Shown: positions 1 to 7,884, counted from the stretch's first letter. The stretch is DNA of 33,818 nt from UBA4717 sp045580165 (GCA_045580165.1 JAZNNG010000074.1:1-33818), one strand, 5' to 3'. The notes: generated by a model not told the origin, from the sequence alone. A program made the numbers and translations.

Positions 1-439
1 TGGTGGCGCCGCCGATGGTATCGACTGCGTCTACTGCCGCGGCGTCCTTGCCTGCGAAGCTTTCGCCGTACGTCTTTTCCTTACTGAGAGTTTCGTTTGA
101 CGAGAGGCAAACGGCACCCGTTACCACGCCCGCATTGTCAACGCCGCACATAATGACCATATCGGTTCCGTATCCTGCGGTGACAAGCTTTACAACGTAT
201 CCGACACCCGACGTTTCCCTGTAGACCTCGGTAACGGTTGCGGGGAGAGTGTAGTCGCCAAGTGCAACGGCTTCAAAGCCGCTGCCGTTTGGCATTACCT
301 CGAGCAAGGCCTTATTTGCCGAGGCGTTCTGATTTTCGATTATGATAGGCTCGGTTACCGAGTTCGTAAGAGCCAGCAAAATGGTTATGACCGTACATAT
401 ACAAACGAACACAGAGAGGTTTTTTATACTGTTTTTCAT
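1..439 (-). CDS. rnfG: Rnf complex subunit G (RnfG), C-terminus cut by window edge
   Basis: This is the membrane-anchored flavoprotein subunit of the Rnf complex, which couples ferredoxin:NAD+ oxidoreduction to Na+ or H+ transport. Translating from the ATG at 439 gives a basic start (MKNSIKNLS), one hydrophobic helix at about residues 8-25, then an extracytoplasmic FMN-binding-type domain. The last readable residues are DTIGGAT. In this family the Thr of the S/T-G-A-T motif carries covalently bound FMN, so the window ends exactly at the expected attachment site (family knowledge). The ATG shares one base with the rnfD stop (TAATG on the minus strand), which indicates translational coupling. 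The order rnfC-rnfD-rnfG matches known rnf operons; rnfE, rnfA and rnfB would be expected beyond the left edge. Confidence 0.9.
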   Translation of the reverse strand, partial: MKNSIKNLSVFVCICTVITILLALTNSVTEPIIIENQNASANKALLEVMPNGSGFEAVALGDYTLPATVTEVYRETSGVGYVVKLVTAGYGTDMVIMCGVDNAGVVTGAVCLSSNETLSKEKTYGESFAGKDAAAVDAVDTIGGAT

Positions 440-1356
440 TATTTCTTACCTCCCGATGCAAAGATCTTGTGTTTTGTCAGGCGGTTTATGTAGGGATTTA
501 ATATGTTCATAAAGAGTATAGCGAAGGATACGCCCTCGGGATATATGCCGAAGTAACGAATCATACAGGTCACAAGTCCTGCGCCGAGTCCGAATATCAC
601 CTTGCCCCACGCCGTGAAGGGAGAGGTTACGTAGTCGGTCGCCATAAAGATAGCGCCGATAAACAGACCGCCAGCCATTGTGAGTCCGAGCGCCGAGGTA
701 AGATCAAAGCCCTCGGTAATAAACGAGAACACGAATACCGTTCCGATATACACGGTCGGAATATGCCAGGTGATAACTCGTTTTATAAGCAGGTAGATAC
801 CGCCGAGAAGAAGTGCCGCCGTACAGGTCTCGCCAATGCTTCCGCCGTGATTTCCGAGGAAGAGCTCGAGAAGCGAGGGCATCTCCTCTGCCGAGAGAGG
901 CGTTGCGCTTGCAACCGAGTCGACGGGGAACGCCGCCGTGGCAAGAGAGCCGAACGCAACCAGCATAAATACTCTTGCGGTGATGGCGGGGTTAACGAGG
1001 TTGTTACCGATACCGCCAAACAGACACTTTACGACTATGATCGCAAAGAGCGAGCCGACCGCACACTGCCATAACGGGATATTGGCGGGCAGATTGAGCG
1101 CGAGCAAAAGTCCCGTAACTGCGGCGGAAAGATCTCCTACCGTCTGGCGTTTTTTAGTAATGAGATTGAATATCGCTTCAAAGCCGACCGAGCACACCAC
1201 GCAAACCACTATGGGAAGCAGTGCGCGCCAGCCGAAGATGATAACACCTGCAACTGTTGCAGGCAAGAGCGCGATAAGGACGTCGCGCATAATTCCCGCG
1301 GTGGATCTGCCGCTATGAATATGGGGAGCAGCCATTACCTTCGTAAGATTATTCAC
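439..1356 (-). CDS. rnfD: Rnf complex membrane subunit D (RnfD)
   Basis: Integral membrane subunit of the Rnf electron transport complex, homologous to NqrB. The 305 residues hold many hydrophobic helices and the family signature GGIGNNLVNPAI at about residues 114-125. RnfD carries an FMN bound to Thr in an SGAT-like motif; the candidate here is T152 in ASATPLS, where Gly is replaced by Ser. The length is slightly short for the family but both ends look complete. The start is a GTG at 1356, overlapping the rnfC stop as GTGA; an AGGAGG-type ribosome binding site lies about 7 bases upstream, which favours it over the internal ATG at residue 8. Co-transcribed with rnfC and rnfG. Confidence 0.95.
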   Translation of the reverse strand: MNNLTKVMAAPHIHSGRSTAGIMRDVLIALLPATVAGVIIFGWRALLPIVVCVVCSVGFEAIFNLITKKRQTVGDLSAAVTGLLLALNLPANIPLWQCAVGSLFAIIVVKCLFGGIGNNLVNPAITARVFMLVAFGSLATAAFPVDSVASATPLSAEEMPSLLELFLGNHGGSIGETCTAALLLGGIYLLIKRVITWHIPTVYIGTVFVFSFITEGFDLTSALGLTMAGGLFIGAIFMATDYVTSPFTAWGKVIFGLGAGLVTCMIRYFGIYPEGVSFAILFMNILNPYINRLTKHKIFASGGKK

Positions 1357-2672
1357 GATTTGCCCTCCTGTTTCTTCTTTTCCTTAAGTAATTGCTTGGA
1401 AAGTCTGTTGATCTGTGCAAGCGGACGGTTTGCCGGGCAAACGAAGCTGCAACAGCCGCATTCCATACAGGTATTTATCGACAATTCTTCGAGCGCCTCC
1501 GTGTCATTCTTCTCGTATGCCTCTGCAATATTTGCAGGAGCAAGTCCGAAGGGACAGGTGTTGACACACGCACCGCATCTGATGCAGGCGGTGGTCTTCG
1601 GAAGCCACGCCTCCTTTGCGGTCAGCGCCAGAACGGCATTGGTGTTTGAAAGAATGGGGTAGTCGGCGGTGGGAACGGTCACGCCCATCATAGGTCCGCC
1701 GTAAATTATCTTGGCAGGGTCTTCTTTAAGACCTCCGCAGAATTCAAACAGGTCGTGAAGTGAGGTGCCGATAGGTGCCTCGACGTTCTCGGGCTTTGCC
1801 ACGGCTCCGCCCTCTACCGTCACGCACTTTCTGACAAGCGGCATACCCGTTTTAAGATATTCGCCGATAGCGGCAAGCGTCGTGCAGTTAATGACAACGC
1901 AACCGACGTCGATGGGAAGCTTACCCGTGGGTATCTTTCTTTTCGTAGTATGATAAACGAGCACCTTTTCTCCGCCCTGCGGATAAAGCGTAGGAAGAAT
2001 TCTCACGTCTACGGAAAGCTCTCCGCCGACAGTAGCCGCCATTTCACGCATAGATGCGGCTGCCCATCTGTTGCTCTTTTCGATTCCGACGATCACGTTC
2101 TTTATACCGAGCAAACGATAAAGCTCCGTGAGAGCATACCTCATATCCTCTGCCCTTGTAAGCATAGAAAGCGTATCACTCGTGATGTACGGCTCGCATT
2201 CCGCGCCGTTTATTATAAGGTAATCGATGCGCTCTGGGACAACGTCAAGCTTGACGTGCGTCGGGAAGCCTGCGCCGCCGAGTCCGACGATACCGCTTTC
2301 CTTCAGCGCGGCGATAAGCTCGTCGCGGTTATTTACCGTGGGTGGTGCGAGCTCGGGATCGGGCATCATCTCGCCGTCCGATTCTATAACGACCGCCGGA
2401 GTCACCGAGCCGTTTGCTCCGAGATAGTCTGTGATCTTCGTCACCTTACCCGACACGCTGGAAAATACACACGCTGATATTCTGCCGTCCGCCTCTCCGA
2501 TTTTCGTGCCGACGCAAACGGTATCGCCAACCTTGACAGTCGGAATAGCCGGTCTACCGATATGCATAGACATGGGAATGGTTACAGTCTTCGGAGCGAT
2601 CATTGCCGCCGTTGGCTGTTTTATTGTACGTTTTCTGTGCGGAGTATGTACTCCCTTAAGAAAAAAAGCCAT
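1353..2672 (-). CDS. rnfC: Rnf complex iron-sulfur subunit C (RnfC)
   Basis: Peripheral NADH/FMN and iron-sulfur subunit of the Rnf complex, first gene of this rnf operon. The 439 residues begin with the usual short His/Lys-rich segment (GVHTPHRKRT). The nucleotide-binding signature GLGGAGFPTHVKLDV lies near residue 130, followed by INGAECEPY. Two 4Fe-4S cluster motifs sit at the C-terminus: CIRCGACVNTCP at about 363-374 and CMECGCCSFVCP at about 402-413. The length suits clostridial RnfC, which lacks the long C-terminal extension of proteobacterial forms. The start has a modest AAAGG ribosome binding site 9 bases upstream. A consensus promoter lies just upstream at 2714-2742. Confidence 0.97.
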   Translation of the reverse strand: MAFFLKGVHTPHRKRTIKQPTAAMIAPKTVTIPMSMHIGRPAIPTVKVGDTVCVGTKIGEADGRISACVFSSVSGKVTKITDYLGANGSVTPAVVIESDGEMMPDPELAPPTVNNRDELIAALKESGIVGLGGAGFPTHVKLDVVPERIDYLIINGAECEPYITSDTLSMLTRAEDMRYALTELYRLLGIKNVIVGIEKSNRWAAASMREMAATVGGELSVDVRILPTLYPQGGEKVLVYHTTKRKIPTGKLPIDVGCVVINCTTLAAIGEYLKTGMPLVRKCVTVEGGAVAKPENVEAPIGTSLHDLFEFCGGLKEDPAKIIYGGPMMGVTVPTADYPILSNTNAVLALTAKEAWLPKTTACIRCGACVNTCPFGLAPANIAEAYEKNDTEALEELSINTCMECGCCSFVCPANRPLAQINRLSKQLLKEKKKQEGKS

Positions 2673-2713
2673 AGCCTGATACCTTTCTTCAATAATAATT
2701 AGACACTGTAAAA

Positions 2714-2742
2714 ATTATACCTTAGAGCACGAATATTGTCAA
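2714..2742 (-). promoter_or_regulatory. Sigma-A promoter of the rnf operon
   Basis: On the minus strand TTGACA (2742-2737) and TATAAT (2719-2714) are separated by exactly 17 bases. Both hexamers match the vegetative consensus. The -10 lies about 40 bases upstream of the rnfC start. Confidence 0.85.
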
Positions 2743-2824
2743 GTGCAAATACTATGAATAAGTGGCATTTTCTGCTCCTTATCAAAAGTTATTTTTTTAA
2801 CATTTTTTCCTTTTTCGGAGAAAC

Positions 2825-2854
2825 AAAAAACGCACCCCGACGGGTGCGTTTTTT
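2825..2854 (-). terminator. Intrinsic terminator after the sdpRI-like pair
   Basis: A 13-bp perfect stem (2825-2837 with 2842-2854) has a CGAC loop and GC-rich core CGCACCC/GGGTGCG. On the minus strand it is followed by a T-rich run. It lies one base after the stop of the gene at 2856 and separates that operon from rnf. Confidence 0.85.
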
Positions 2855-2855
2855 A

Positions 2856-3959
2856 TCAGCTTGCGATCTTATCGGAAATCGCTTCGTATATTTTGTAGAG
2901 GTCTTGGTCGGGGTTTGCTCCGAGAACTATGGTTTCTTCGTCAACCGTAAGCACGATACAGGGCTTATTTCCCGTGTAGGTGAATCTCGTGTAGGTACCA
3001 AGCTCGTCGTTTTTGAAGCTGCCGAGCAGCAGTCTTGCCGAGCCGAAGCCGTATATTCTCGTGCCGTCAACACCGTTTTCAAGGTATTCGACCGAGTCGA
3101 TGTCGTCGTAGCTTATGCTGACGTCATTCCAGAAGCTTGCTTCTACCGTAACGGAACTCTCGCCGACTACAAGCTCGATATCTCCCGTGAACATAAGGAA
3201 GCAGACGAGCGCGGCGACAATGACCGATATTATAACGGCTATAACCGCCGCAGTCTTTGAATGCTTGAACATGGACGCAACCTCTGCGTCGCCAGACTCC
3301 CTTGTAAGCTCGCCGTTTTCAAGCTGCTTTTTGTAAAATCTGTACGAGTATACAATAGGAAGCACCGTGCATAAAAGTATCAAGGCTATGGCGAAAAACG
3401 GAAAGCTCTTTTCGGGAAGGAATACTCCGACAAGGCACAGAACACCCATTACAACGTACACCTTGCCGCCAAAGCGGTGTGTCGCGTTCCAGTTTGCGTC
3501 ACTCGAGTATGCCCACTTTATCTTTATTCCCGTGGTCTTATTGCGGGTGGTCTTGGGCAGATAGTTTCCGATAACGATAAACATCACCGCAAGCAGAACG
3601 AAAACCGACGAATAGATATTAGCCGTATATCCGAGCGCAATTGCAGCAACCATACTGCCGGTGAAAAGCGACATAACGGGCATTATCCAGAACATTATTC
3701 CCGTAACCTTTGGACTCTGTTCGTTGTTTTTATCGATCACTGCGGTAACGCTTATACAGAGCCAATGAATTGCAAGAAGTATAAGCGGTATCATAACGAA
3801 GAAGGTCGTAGGTGCCATAAAGCCGTCGGGGGTGCCGTGAATATCAAAGTGCACAGCTATCCTCTCGGGCAATATTTTGTCGGCAAAAAGAGCGAAAAGC
3901 GCGGGAAGCAGGATTATAACCGACGAAATTATAAGCTTCCATTTGTGTTTTTTAATCAT
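2856..3959 (-). CDS. SdpI/DUF1648-family membrane protein with C-terminal PH-like domain
   Basis: Membrane protein of 367 residues related to Bacillus SdpI, the immunity and signalling protein for the SDP toxin. The N-terminal DUF1648 signature is visible at about residues 30-45 (PERIAVHFDIHGTPDGF), followed by several membrane helices. The SdpI-family segment (NKTTGIKIKW, then WNATHRFGGK) lies at about 140-170. After the last helix near residue 255 comes a soluble beta-rich tail of about 105 residues, reminiscent of bacterial PH-like domains; B. subtilis SdpI does not have this tail. The gene overlaps the upstream ArsR-type repressor by 8 bp, as in sdpRI-type operons. No SDP-type toxin gene is visible nearby, so the immunity role is inferred. 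Confidence 0.8.
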   Translation of the reverse strand: MIKKHKWKLIISSVIILLPALFALFADKILPERIAVHFDIHGTPDGFMAPTTFFVMIPLILLAIHWLCISVTAVIDKNNEQSPKVTGIMFWIMPVMSLFTGSMVAAIALGYTANIYSSVFVLLAVMFIVIGNYLPKTTRNKTTGIKIKWAYSSDANWNATHRFGGKVYVVMGVLCLVGVFLPEKSFPFFAIALILLCTVLPIVYSYRFYKKQLENGELTRESGDAEVASMFKHSKTAAVIAVIISVIVAALVCFLMFTGDIELVVGESSVTVEASFWNDVSISYDDIDSVEYLENGVDGTRIYGFGSARLLLGSFKNDELGTYTRFTYTGNKPCIVLTVDEETIVLGANPDQDLYKIYEAISDKIAS

Positions 3960-4227
3960 TGTTACATTCTCCCTTCAGATCTGCTATCCACAGCATTATT
4001 TCCTCGAGTACCGAGGCGTTAAGCTCGTAATAGATATATTTACCCTCTCGTCTGTCACGTATGAGATCAGCGTCCTTCAAGACCGACAAATGTCTTGAGA
4101 TCGCCGCGCCCGTTACGTCAAAGCGCTCTACTATATCCCCCGCGGACATTCTTCCCTCTTTTAAAAGGTTGAGAATTTCTCTGCGTATGGGATCGGAGAG
4201 GGCTTTAAGTGTGTTTTGAAGTCCCAT
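3952..4227 (-). CDS. ArsR/SdpR-type transcriptional repressor
   Basis: Small winged-helix repressor of the ArsR family, about 91 residues from the chosen start. The helix-turn-helix runs through SDPIRREILNLLKEGRMSAG and TGAAISRHLSVLKDADLI, followed by the wing REGKYIYYELN. There is no obvious metal-binding CxC in the recognition region, which fits the SdpR type better than metal sensors. I chose the ATG at 4227 because AAAGGAAAG lies about 7 bases upstream; the longer frame from 4251 has no ribosome binding site and starts inside the palindromic operator. It overlaps the SdpI-like gene, so the pair is one autoregulated unit. Confidence 0.85.
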   Translation of the reverse strand: MGLQNTLKALSDPIRREILNLLKEGRMSAGDIVERFDVTGAAISRHLSVLKDADLIRDRREGKYIYYELNASVLEEIMLWIADLKGECNND

Positions 4228-4241
4228 TGTCTCTTTCCTTT

Positions 4242-4270
4242 CATTTAACATTTAACTTAACTGTTAAATG
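4242..4270. promoter_or_regulatory. Palindromic operator at the repressor promoter
   Basis: Inverted repeat CATTTAACA (4242-4250) and TGTTAAATG (4262-4270), 9-bp arms with an 11-base AT-rich spacer. It sits immediately downstream of the -10 box, over the expected transcription start of the repressor gene. That is where an autoregulating ArsR-family dimer would bind (inference). Confidence 0.7.
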
Positions 4271-4271
4271 T

Positions 4272-4300
4272 ATTGTAGCACATCTCGGCTTCGTTGTCAA
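4272..4300 (-). promoter_or_regulatory. Sigma-A promoter of the sdpRI-like operon
   Basis: TTGACA (4300-4295) and TACAAT (4277-4272) on the minus strand, spacer 17 bases. The palindromic operator begins 2 bases downstream of the -10. Confidence 0.8.
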
Positions 4301-4339
4301 GGGGGGGCATAGAATTTTTTTGAGATAATTCCGTCTCTG

Positions 4340-4368
4340 TTGAAAATCTGCTTGATCTGTGATAGAAT
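4340..4368 (+). promoter_or_regulatory. Promoter of the CHR transporter pair
   Basis: TTGAAA (4340-4345) and TAGAAT (4363-4368) with a 17-base spacer, 27 bases before the first CHR gene. The strong purine-rich ribosome binding site GAGGGGG (4382-4388) lies 7 bases before the ATG. Confidence 0.65.
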
Positions 4369-4395
4369 GAAGCCAGTATATGAGGGGGAATTATA

Positions 4396-4968
4396 ATGAA
4401 AAAGTATTTTGATCTTTTCTTTACAATGCTCAAGATAGGACTTTTTACGTTCGGCGGCGGTTACGCTATGATAGCCCTTCTTGAAAACGAATTCGTATCA
4501 AAGCGCGCCTATCTTGACCGTGACGAGTTTCTCGATTTGACCGCTATCGCAGAGTCGACCCCCGGTCCAATCGCAATAAACGCCGCAACCTACATCGGCT
4601 ACAAGCTTTACGGCTTTTGGGGCTCTCTTTTTGCAACTGTTGCTATATGTATTCCCTCTTTCGTTATCATATATTTGATTTCCCTGTTTTTCGATGCGTT
4701 CCTCTCGCTCACACTCGTGGCGTATGCGTTCAAGGGAATCAAGGTATGCGTTATATATCTTATTCTGTCGGCAGGCTTCAAACTGCTCGGACAAATTAAG
4801 AAAACTCCCTTTAACGTCATAGCAGTTTTTTCAGTAACGGCTTCTATGATAATCCTTTCGCGCCTTTCGGTCAGCTTTTCTTCGTTTTTTTACGTTCTGA
4901 TATTCGGTTCTCTCGGAGTTGCCGTATATCTATGTAAAAAGCTTTGTGATAAGGGGGTGGAAAAATGA
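4396..4968 (+). CDS. Chromate transporter family protein, half-size (CHR domain), first of pair
   Basis: Membrane transporter subunit of the CHR family, 190 residues with about five or six hydrophobic helices. The CHR signatures are clear: GLFTFGGGYAMI at 15-26 and ESTPGPIAINAATYIGY at about 53-69. Short-chain CHR proteins carry one CHR domain and are encoded as adjacent pairs that act together. The physiological substrate in anaerobes is uncertain; chromate or sulfate is family-based. The 3' end overlaps the second gene by 4 bp (ATGA), so the two are translationally coupled. Confidence 0.9.
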   Translation: MKKYFDLFFTMLKIGLFTFGGGYAMIALLENEFVSKRAYLDRDEFLDLTAIAESTPGPIAINAATYIGYKLYGFWGSLFATVAICIPSFVIIYLISLFFDAFLSLTLVAYAFKGIKVCVIYLILSAGFKLLGQIKKTPFNVIAVFSVTASMIILSRLSVSFSSFFYVLIFGSLGVAVYLCKKLCDKGVEK

Positions 4969-5537
4969 TATATCTTGAGCTCTTTTTAAGCTTTCTTGAA
5001 ATAGGTGCGGTCTCCTTTGGCGGCGGCTACGCTATGATATCGTTCATACGGGAGACCGCGCTTATGCACGGTTGGCTTGACGAGGCGGAGCTTCTTGATA
5101 TGATAGCAGTTGCGGAGTCAACGCCCGGGCCTATCGCGGTAAATATGGCAACGTTTGTCGGCTCGTCACAGGCAGGCGTTATCGGCGCACTCGCGGCAAC
5201 CCTCGGCGTTGTTCTCCCCTCGTTTACCGTCATACTCGTGATATCGGCGCTTATCCGCAATCTGCTCAAATACAAGGGAGTACAGGCTTTTCTCGACGGC
5301 GTACGTCCGTGTGTCGTGGGGCTGATACTCGGAACTGCCGCGCTTTTGTTCTCAAGCACGGTTATGGGTGTAAACAAGCTCGGCGATACTCTCGCGACTG
5401 ATATAAGAGGCTTGCTCATATTCGCGATCTTGTGTATAGTGGCGCTTGGGTTCAAGCTTTTCGCCAAAAAGAAGCCTTCACCTATTGTAATGATACTGTT
5501 TTCTGCATTCCTCGGAATAATTTTGTATTCGATGTAA
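4965..5537 (+). CDS. Chromate transporter family protein, half-size (CHR domain), second of pair
   Basis: Second CHR half-transporter, 190 residues, paralogous to its upstream partner. It has the same signatures: GAVSFGGGYAMISF at about 14-27 and ESTPGPIAVNMATFVG at about 51-66. The start is the ATG overlapping the previous stop, preceded by AAGGGGG within the upstream gene. The partners are expected to insert with opposite topology and form a heterodimer (known for short-chain CHR pairs). A terminator follows at once. Confidence 0.9.
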   Translation: MIYLELFLSFLEIGAVSFGGGYAMISFIRETALMHGWLDEAELLDMIAVAESTPGPIAVNMATFVGSSQAGVIGALAATLGVVLPSFTVILVISALIRNLLKYKGVQAFLDGVRPCVVGLILGTAALLFSSTVMGVNKLGDTLATDIRGLLIFAILCIVALGFKLFAKKKPSPIVMILFSAFLGIILYSM

Positions 5538-5540
5538 GGA

Positions 5541-5564
5541 AAAAGCACCTCAAAGGGTGCTTTT
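5541..5564. terminator. Bidirectional intrinsic terminator between convergent genes
   Basis: Stem AAAAGCACC (5541-5549) with GGTGCTTTT (5556-5564), six-base loop, and a T-run on the plus strand. The minus strand also ends in T-rich sequence. It ends the CHR operon and lies just beyond the stop of the minus-strand fragment at 5568. Confidence 0.8.
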
Positions 5565-5567
5565 TTC

Positions 5568-6092
5568 TTAATATGTTCTGAACATTTTGGTTTCGCCGAG
5601 GGTCATATCGAGCTTAAGCTCGGTGACGTTTTCGGCGTAGACCTTATCCTCATAGACCTCGAGGAGCGTGCATCTTTTCGGGAAGCGGAGCAGCTTTTCG
5701 CCGCCCGTTGATGCGTGCACGGTTATATAGCTTGAGCCGATATAGGTGACATCGTCAGAGTCGCAGTAGATATGGCATCCTGCGAACCTTGCGATGCTTC
5801 TTACGGTATCGTGGCGCAGTACACGCGAGCCGTGGAACACCGACGTGTAGCCGTCTGCCTCAATAACCGTGAGCGCGGGCTTGCCGTTGTTGACGAAGCT
5901 TGCCGCTACACTGCCGCTTTTGGGATAAAATGCCGGGAACATATACGAAGGCTTATCAACTACCGTTCCGCCGAGGGAATGCTTGCGTCCGCCATCGAAG
6001 TAGCCGTACAGAAATCTCGGCTGCATACCGTCAATTATTCCGTGTGAGTCCGGAACAATACGGAACTTTCCGCTTACTGCATTTTTGTACAT
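5568..6092 (-). pseudogene. C-terminal remnant of a glycoside hydrolase (beta-galactosidase-like tail)
   Basis: A 174-residue frame resembling only the C-terminal beta-sandwich of large glycoside hydrolases related to GH42-type beta-galactosidases, as I recall them. Recognisable stretches are PALTVIEADGYTSVFHG, the FAGCHIYCDSDDVTYIG block, and the terminal GETKMFRTY. No catalytic barrel is present. Upstream of the ATG there is an in-frame TAA directly before it, no ribosome binding site, and a small hairpin, so an intact gene cannot extend further. The simplest reading is a 5'-deleted remnant that keeps its natural C-terminus. A free-standing small protein is possible but would have to initiate poorly. 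The family assignment is from pattern memory. Confidence 0.55.
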
Positions 6093-6100
6093 TTAAAAGT

Positions 6101-6117
6101 CCGCACAAGCGAAGCGG
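6101..6117 (-). terminator. Weak hairpin after the TRAP small gene
   Basis: CCGC (6101-6104) pairs with GCGG (6114-6117) around a nine-base loop; on the minus strand it is followed by ACTTTT. It lies between the small membrane protein and the hydrolase remnant. The stem is short, so this is a tentative call. Confidence 0.35.
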
Positions 6118-6124
6118 TTTTTAC

Positions 6125-6421
6125 TTATTTTGCTTTGTGCATATTTCTCTTTTTCTTGTCAGCCTCAGCGGTAAGTGCAAGCTCACCGTTTAGGTACATT
6201 ACGACAAGTCCGAGAAGCACAAGAATTGTTGATGCTTTGATTACTATCGGGAAGAAGGTCTTATAGATAAAATCGCATATAAGTGCGGCGGTGTCACTGC
6301 CGATAATAAGCGCGGCAATATAGCCGAAAAACGTAAGACCGCCGGCGAAAAGGCATATCATTATTCCGTAACCGAAAACTGTACGGAGTGCATCTGAAAT
6401 TTTCTTTGCAATATTTTTCAT
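6125..6421 (-). CDS. Small membrane protein paired with TRAP permease
   Basis: A 98-residue protein with two clear hydrophobic segments, about 16-40 and 57-78, and a strongly basic tail (KKKRNMHKAK). It follows the TRAP large permease by 15 bases, and its GGAGG ribosome binding site (6432-6436) abuts the permease stop, so the two are co-expressed. The usual TRAP small subunit (DctQ) has four helices and is normally encoded before the large one. This protein is shorter, lies after it, and shows no DctQ signature I recognise. It may be a reduced or replaced small subunit; the function is inferred from position only. Confidence 0.65.
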   Translation of the reverse strand: MKNIAKKISDALRTVFGYGIMICLFAGGLTFFGYIAALIIGSDTAALICDFIYKTFFPIVIKASTILVLLGLVVMYLNGELALTAEADKKKRNMHKAK

Positions 6422-6436
6422 ATCTGTTATACCTCC

Positions 6437-7795
6437 TTACAGTCCGAGTATGGGAAGCCATCCCATAAGCACGAAGATCTGAAGCACGAACTGCGCTCCT
6501 ACCCACCAGAGGTTATTATTGAAAGTCTTTGTAAAGTCGGATTCGGCAAGGGTCATACCCGCGTACATTCCAAGTCCGAGAGGCGGCGTTATTCCGCACA
6601 TAACTCCGCATATACAAGGAAGCATTGCGGCAACAAGGATAGGATCGCATCCGACGCTTGCAAGCACGGTAATAAACACTGAGCCGAAAATTACTACCAT
6701 AGACGAGCCGGGGATAACCATTCCCATAAAGCAGGTGATCAAACAAACCGCCAAAACCGTTCCAAGCTTCCCGAACTGCCAAGCCGCGATGATATCACCG
6801 AGATCGGTGGCAACGTTAAGATCGGCAAACAGCGAGCCTATCATATATCCGAACACACACACGCCGATCGACGGTGCGATAGTCTTTACTGCGTTTCCGA
6901 ACATTTTTGCAAGACCGTTTATGCTTACAAGCTTCTTATCCTTACAGATAAGACATGCGTAAATCGATGCAATTCCTCCGATAAACAAAAGGAGCGAGCT
7001 TGACAAATACTTAGCACCCTGTGCACCGAGTCTTGCAGTAAAGAAGTTATCTTTAAAGAGGTAATCAAGGACAAACGGGAGAAGGATTATCACAGGCAAA
7101 AACAGTCCCTGCCAGCCTTCCTTTATGGAATCCTTGAAGGACGGAAGCTCATCCTTTGACATAGGCTTTACCTTGTAATATTTGCAGAATGCCCAAACCA
7201 TTATAATTCTCTGAAGCACAAACCACAAGGATATTCCCCAAAGTATTATCCAGAACTGTCCTGTTGTAAGGTCTGCCGCGGGATAAAGCGCCGCATACGC
7301 TCCGAGAGCTGCTACAATATTAGAGGACGGCGGAATCATATTTCCCATATAGCTTGCGTTGCTTTCAACATTTGCGGCAAGCTCTGCGGGAAAGCCCGAG
7401 CGCTTCATCGCAGGAATGGTGATAGCTCCCGTTGCCATTACATTGCCGGGGCCGGAGCCCGAAAGCGCGCCCATAAACGCGCTGGCAATTACTGCAGTAT
7501 AGCCTGCGCCGCCGCGTACGCGTCCAATAAGCGAGAGTATAATACCTATACAGCTGTCAACCACCTTGGTTTTAGTCAGAATTACCGACATTGCCACAAA
7601 AGCAACCATAGAATAAAGGAGCGAGGTTGAAAGCGCGTCGTCTACGTAGGTCCAAAGATTTCCCCACGTCCCCGTTACCGCAACGAGTATTATAAAGCTT
7701 AACAGTACCGCTTCGTAAACCGGTCTTTTGAACGCGACAAACCATACGATTATCACGAGCAGCATAAGACCTAAATATAAGAGTGATACAGGCAT
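6437..7795 (-). CDS. TRAP-type transporter large permease (DctM-like)
   Basis: Polytopic membrane protein of 452 residues, mostly hydrophobic, with about twelve helices. Family-typical motifs are GALSGSGPGNVMATGAITIP near residues 105-125, followed by VESNASYMGNMIPPSSN. The second half contains GMVIPGSSMVV and CGITPPLGLGMYAG. TRAP large subunits drive Na+-coupled uptake of organic acids delivered by a periplasmic or lipid-anchored binding protein, but no binding protein is encoded in this window. I chose the ATG at 7795: the GGAAAGG purine run lies about 10 bases upstream of it, whereas the GTG at 7807 overlaps that run. The neighbouring LysR gene is divergent and a likely regulator. Confidence 0.85.
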   Translation of the reverse strand: MPVSLLYLGLMLLVIIVWFVAFKRPVYEAVLLSFIILVAVTGTWGNLWTYVDDALSTSLLYSMVAFVAMSVILTKTKVVDSCIGIILSLIGRVRGGAGYTAVIASAFMGALSGSGPGNVMATGAITIPAMKRSGFPAELAANVESNASYMGNMIPPSSNIVAALGAYAALYPAADLTTGQFWIILWGISLWFVLQRIIMVWAFCKYYKVKPMSKDELPSFKDSIKEGWQGLFLPVIILLPFVLDYLFKDNFFTARLGAQGAKYLSSSLLLFIGGIASIYACLICKDKKLVSINGLAKMFGNAVKTIAPSIGVCVFGYMIGSLFADLNVATDLGDIIAAWQFGKLGTVLAVCLITCFMGMVIPGSSMVVIFGSVFITVLASVGCDPILVAAMLPCICGVMCGITPPLGLGMYAGMTLAESDFTKTFNNNLWWVGAQFVLQIFVLMGWLPILGL

Positions 7796-7856
7796 TTTCT
7801 TCTTCACCTTTCCGAAATTAACTTTTTGGTTATGAATCTTATATCTTGCAAGTTAT

Positions 7857-7884
7857 ATTGTACCATGAATTTGATTTTTGTCAA
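7857..7884 (-). promoter_or_regulatory. Promoter of the TRAP genes with adjacent palindrome
   Basis: TTGACA (7884-7879) and TACAAT (7862-7857) on the minus strand with a 16-base spacer. A CTTGCAAG palindrome (7845-7852), with partly symmetric AT-rich flanks, lies just downstream near the expected transcription start. It is a candidate site for the divergent LysR regulator (inference). Confidence 0.7.

Noticed and set aside
4228..4251. Eight-residue N-terminal extension of the ArsR-type repressor
   Set aside because: It starts within the palindromic operator without a ribosome binding site, while the ATG at 4227 has a strong one.
4396..5537. Regulation of the CHR pair by the divergent ArsR-type repressor (metal or chromate response)
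   Set aside because: The only palindrome covers the repressor's own start region, about 70 bases or more from the CHR promoter, and the regulator lacks obvious metal-binding cysteines. Not excluded, but not supported.
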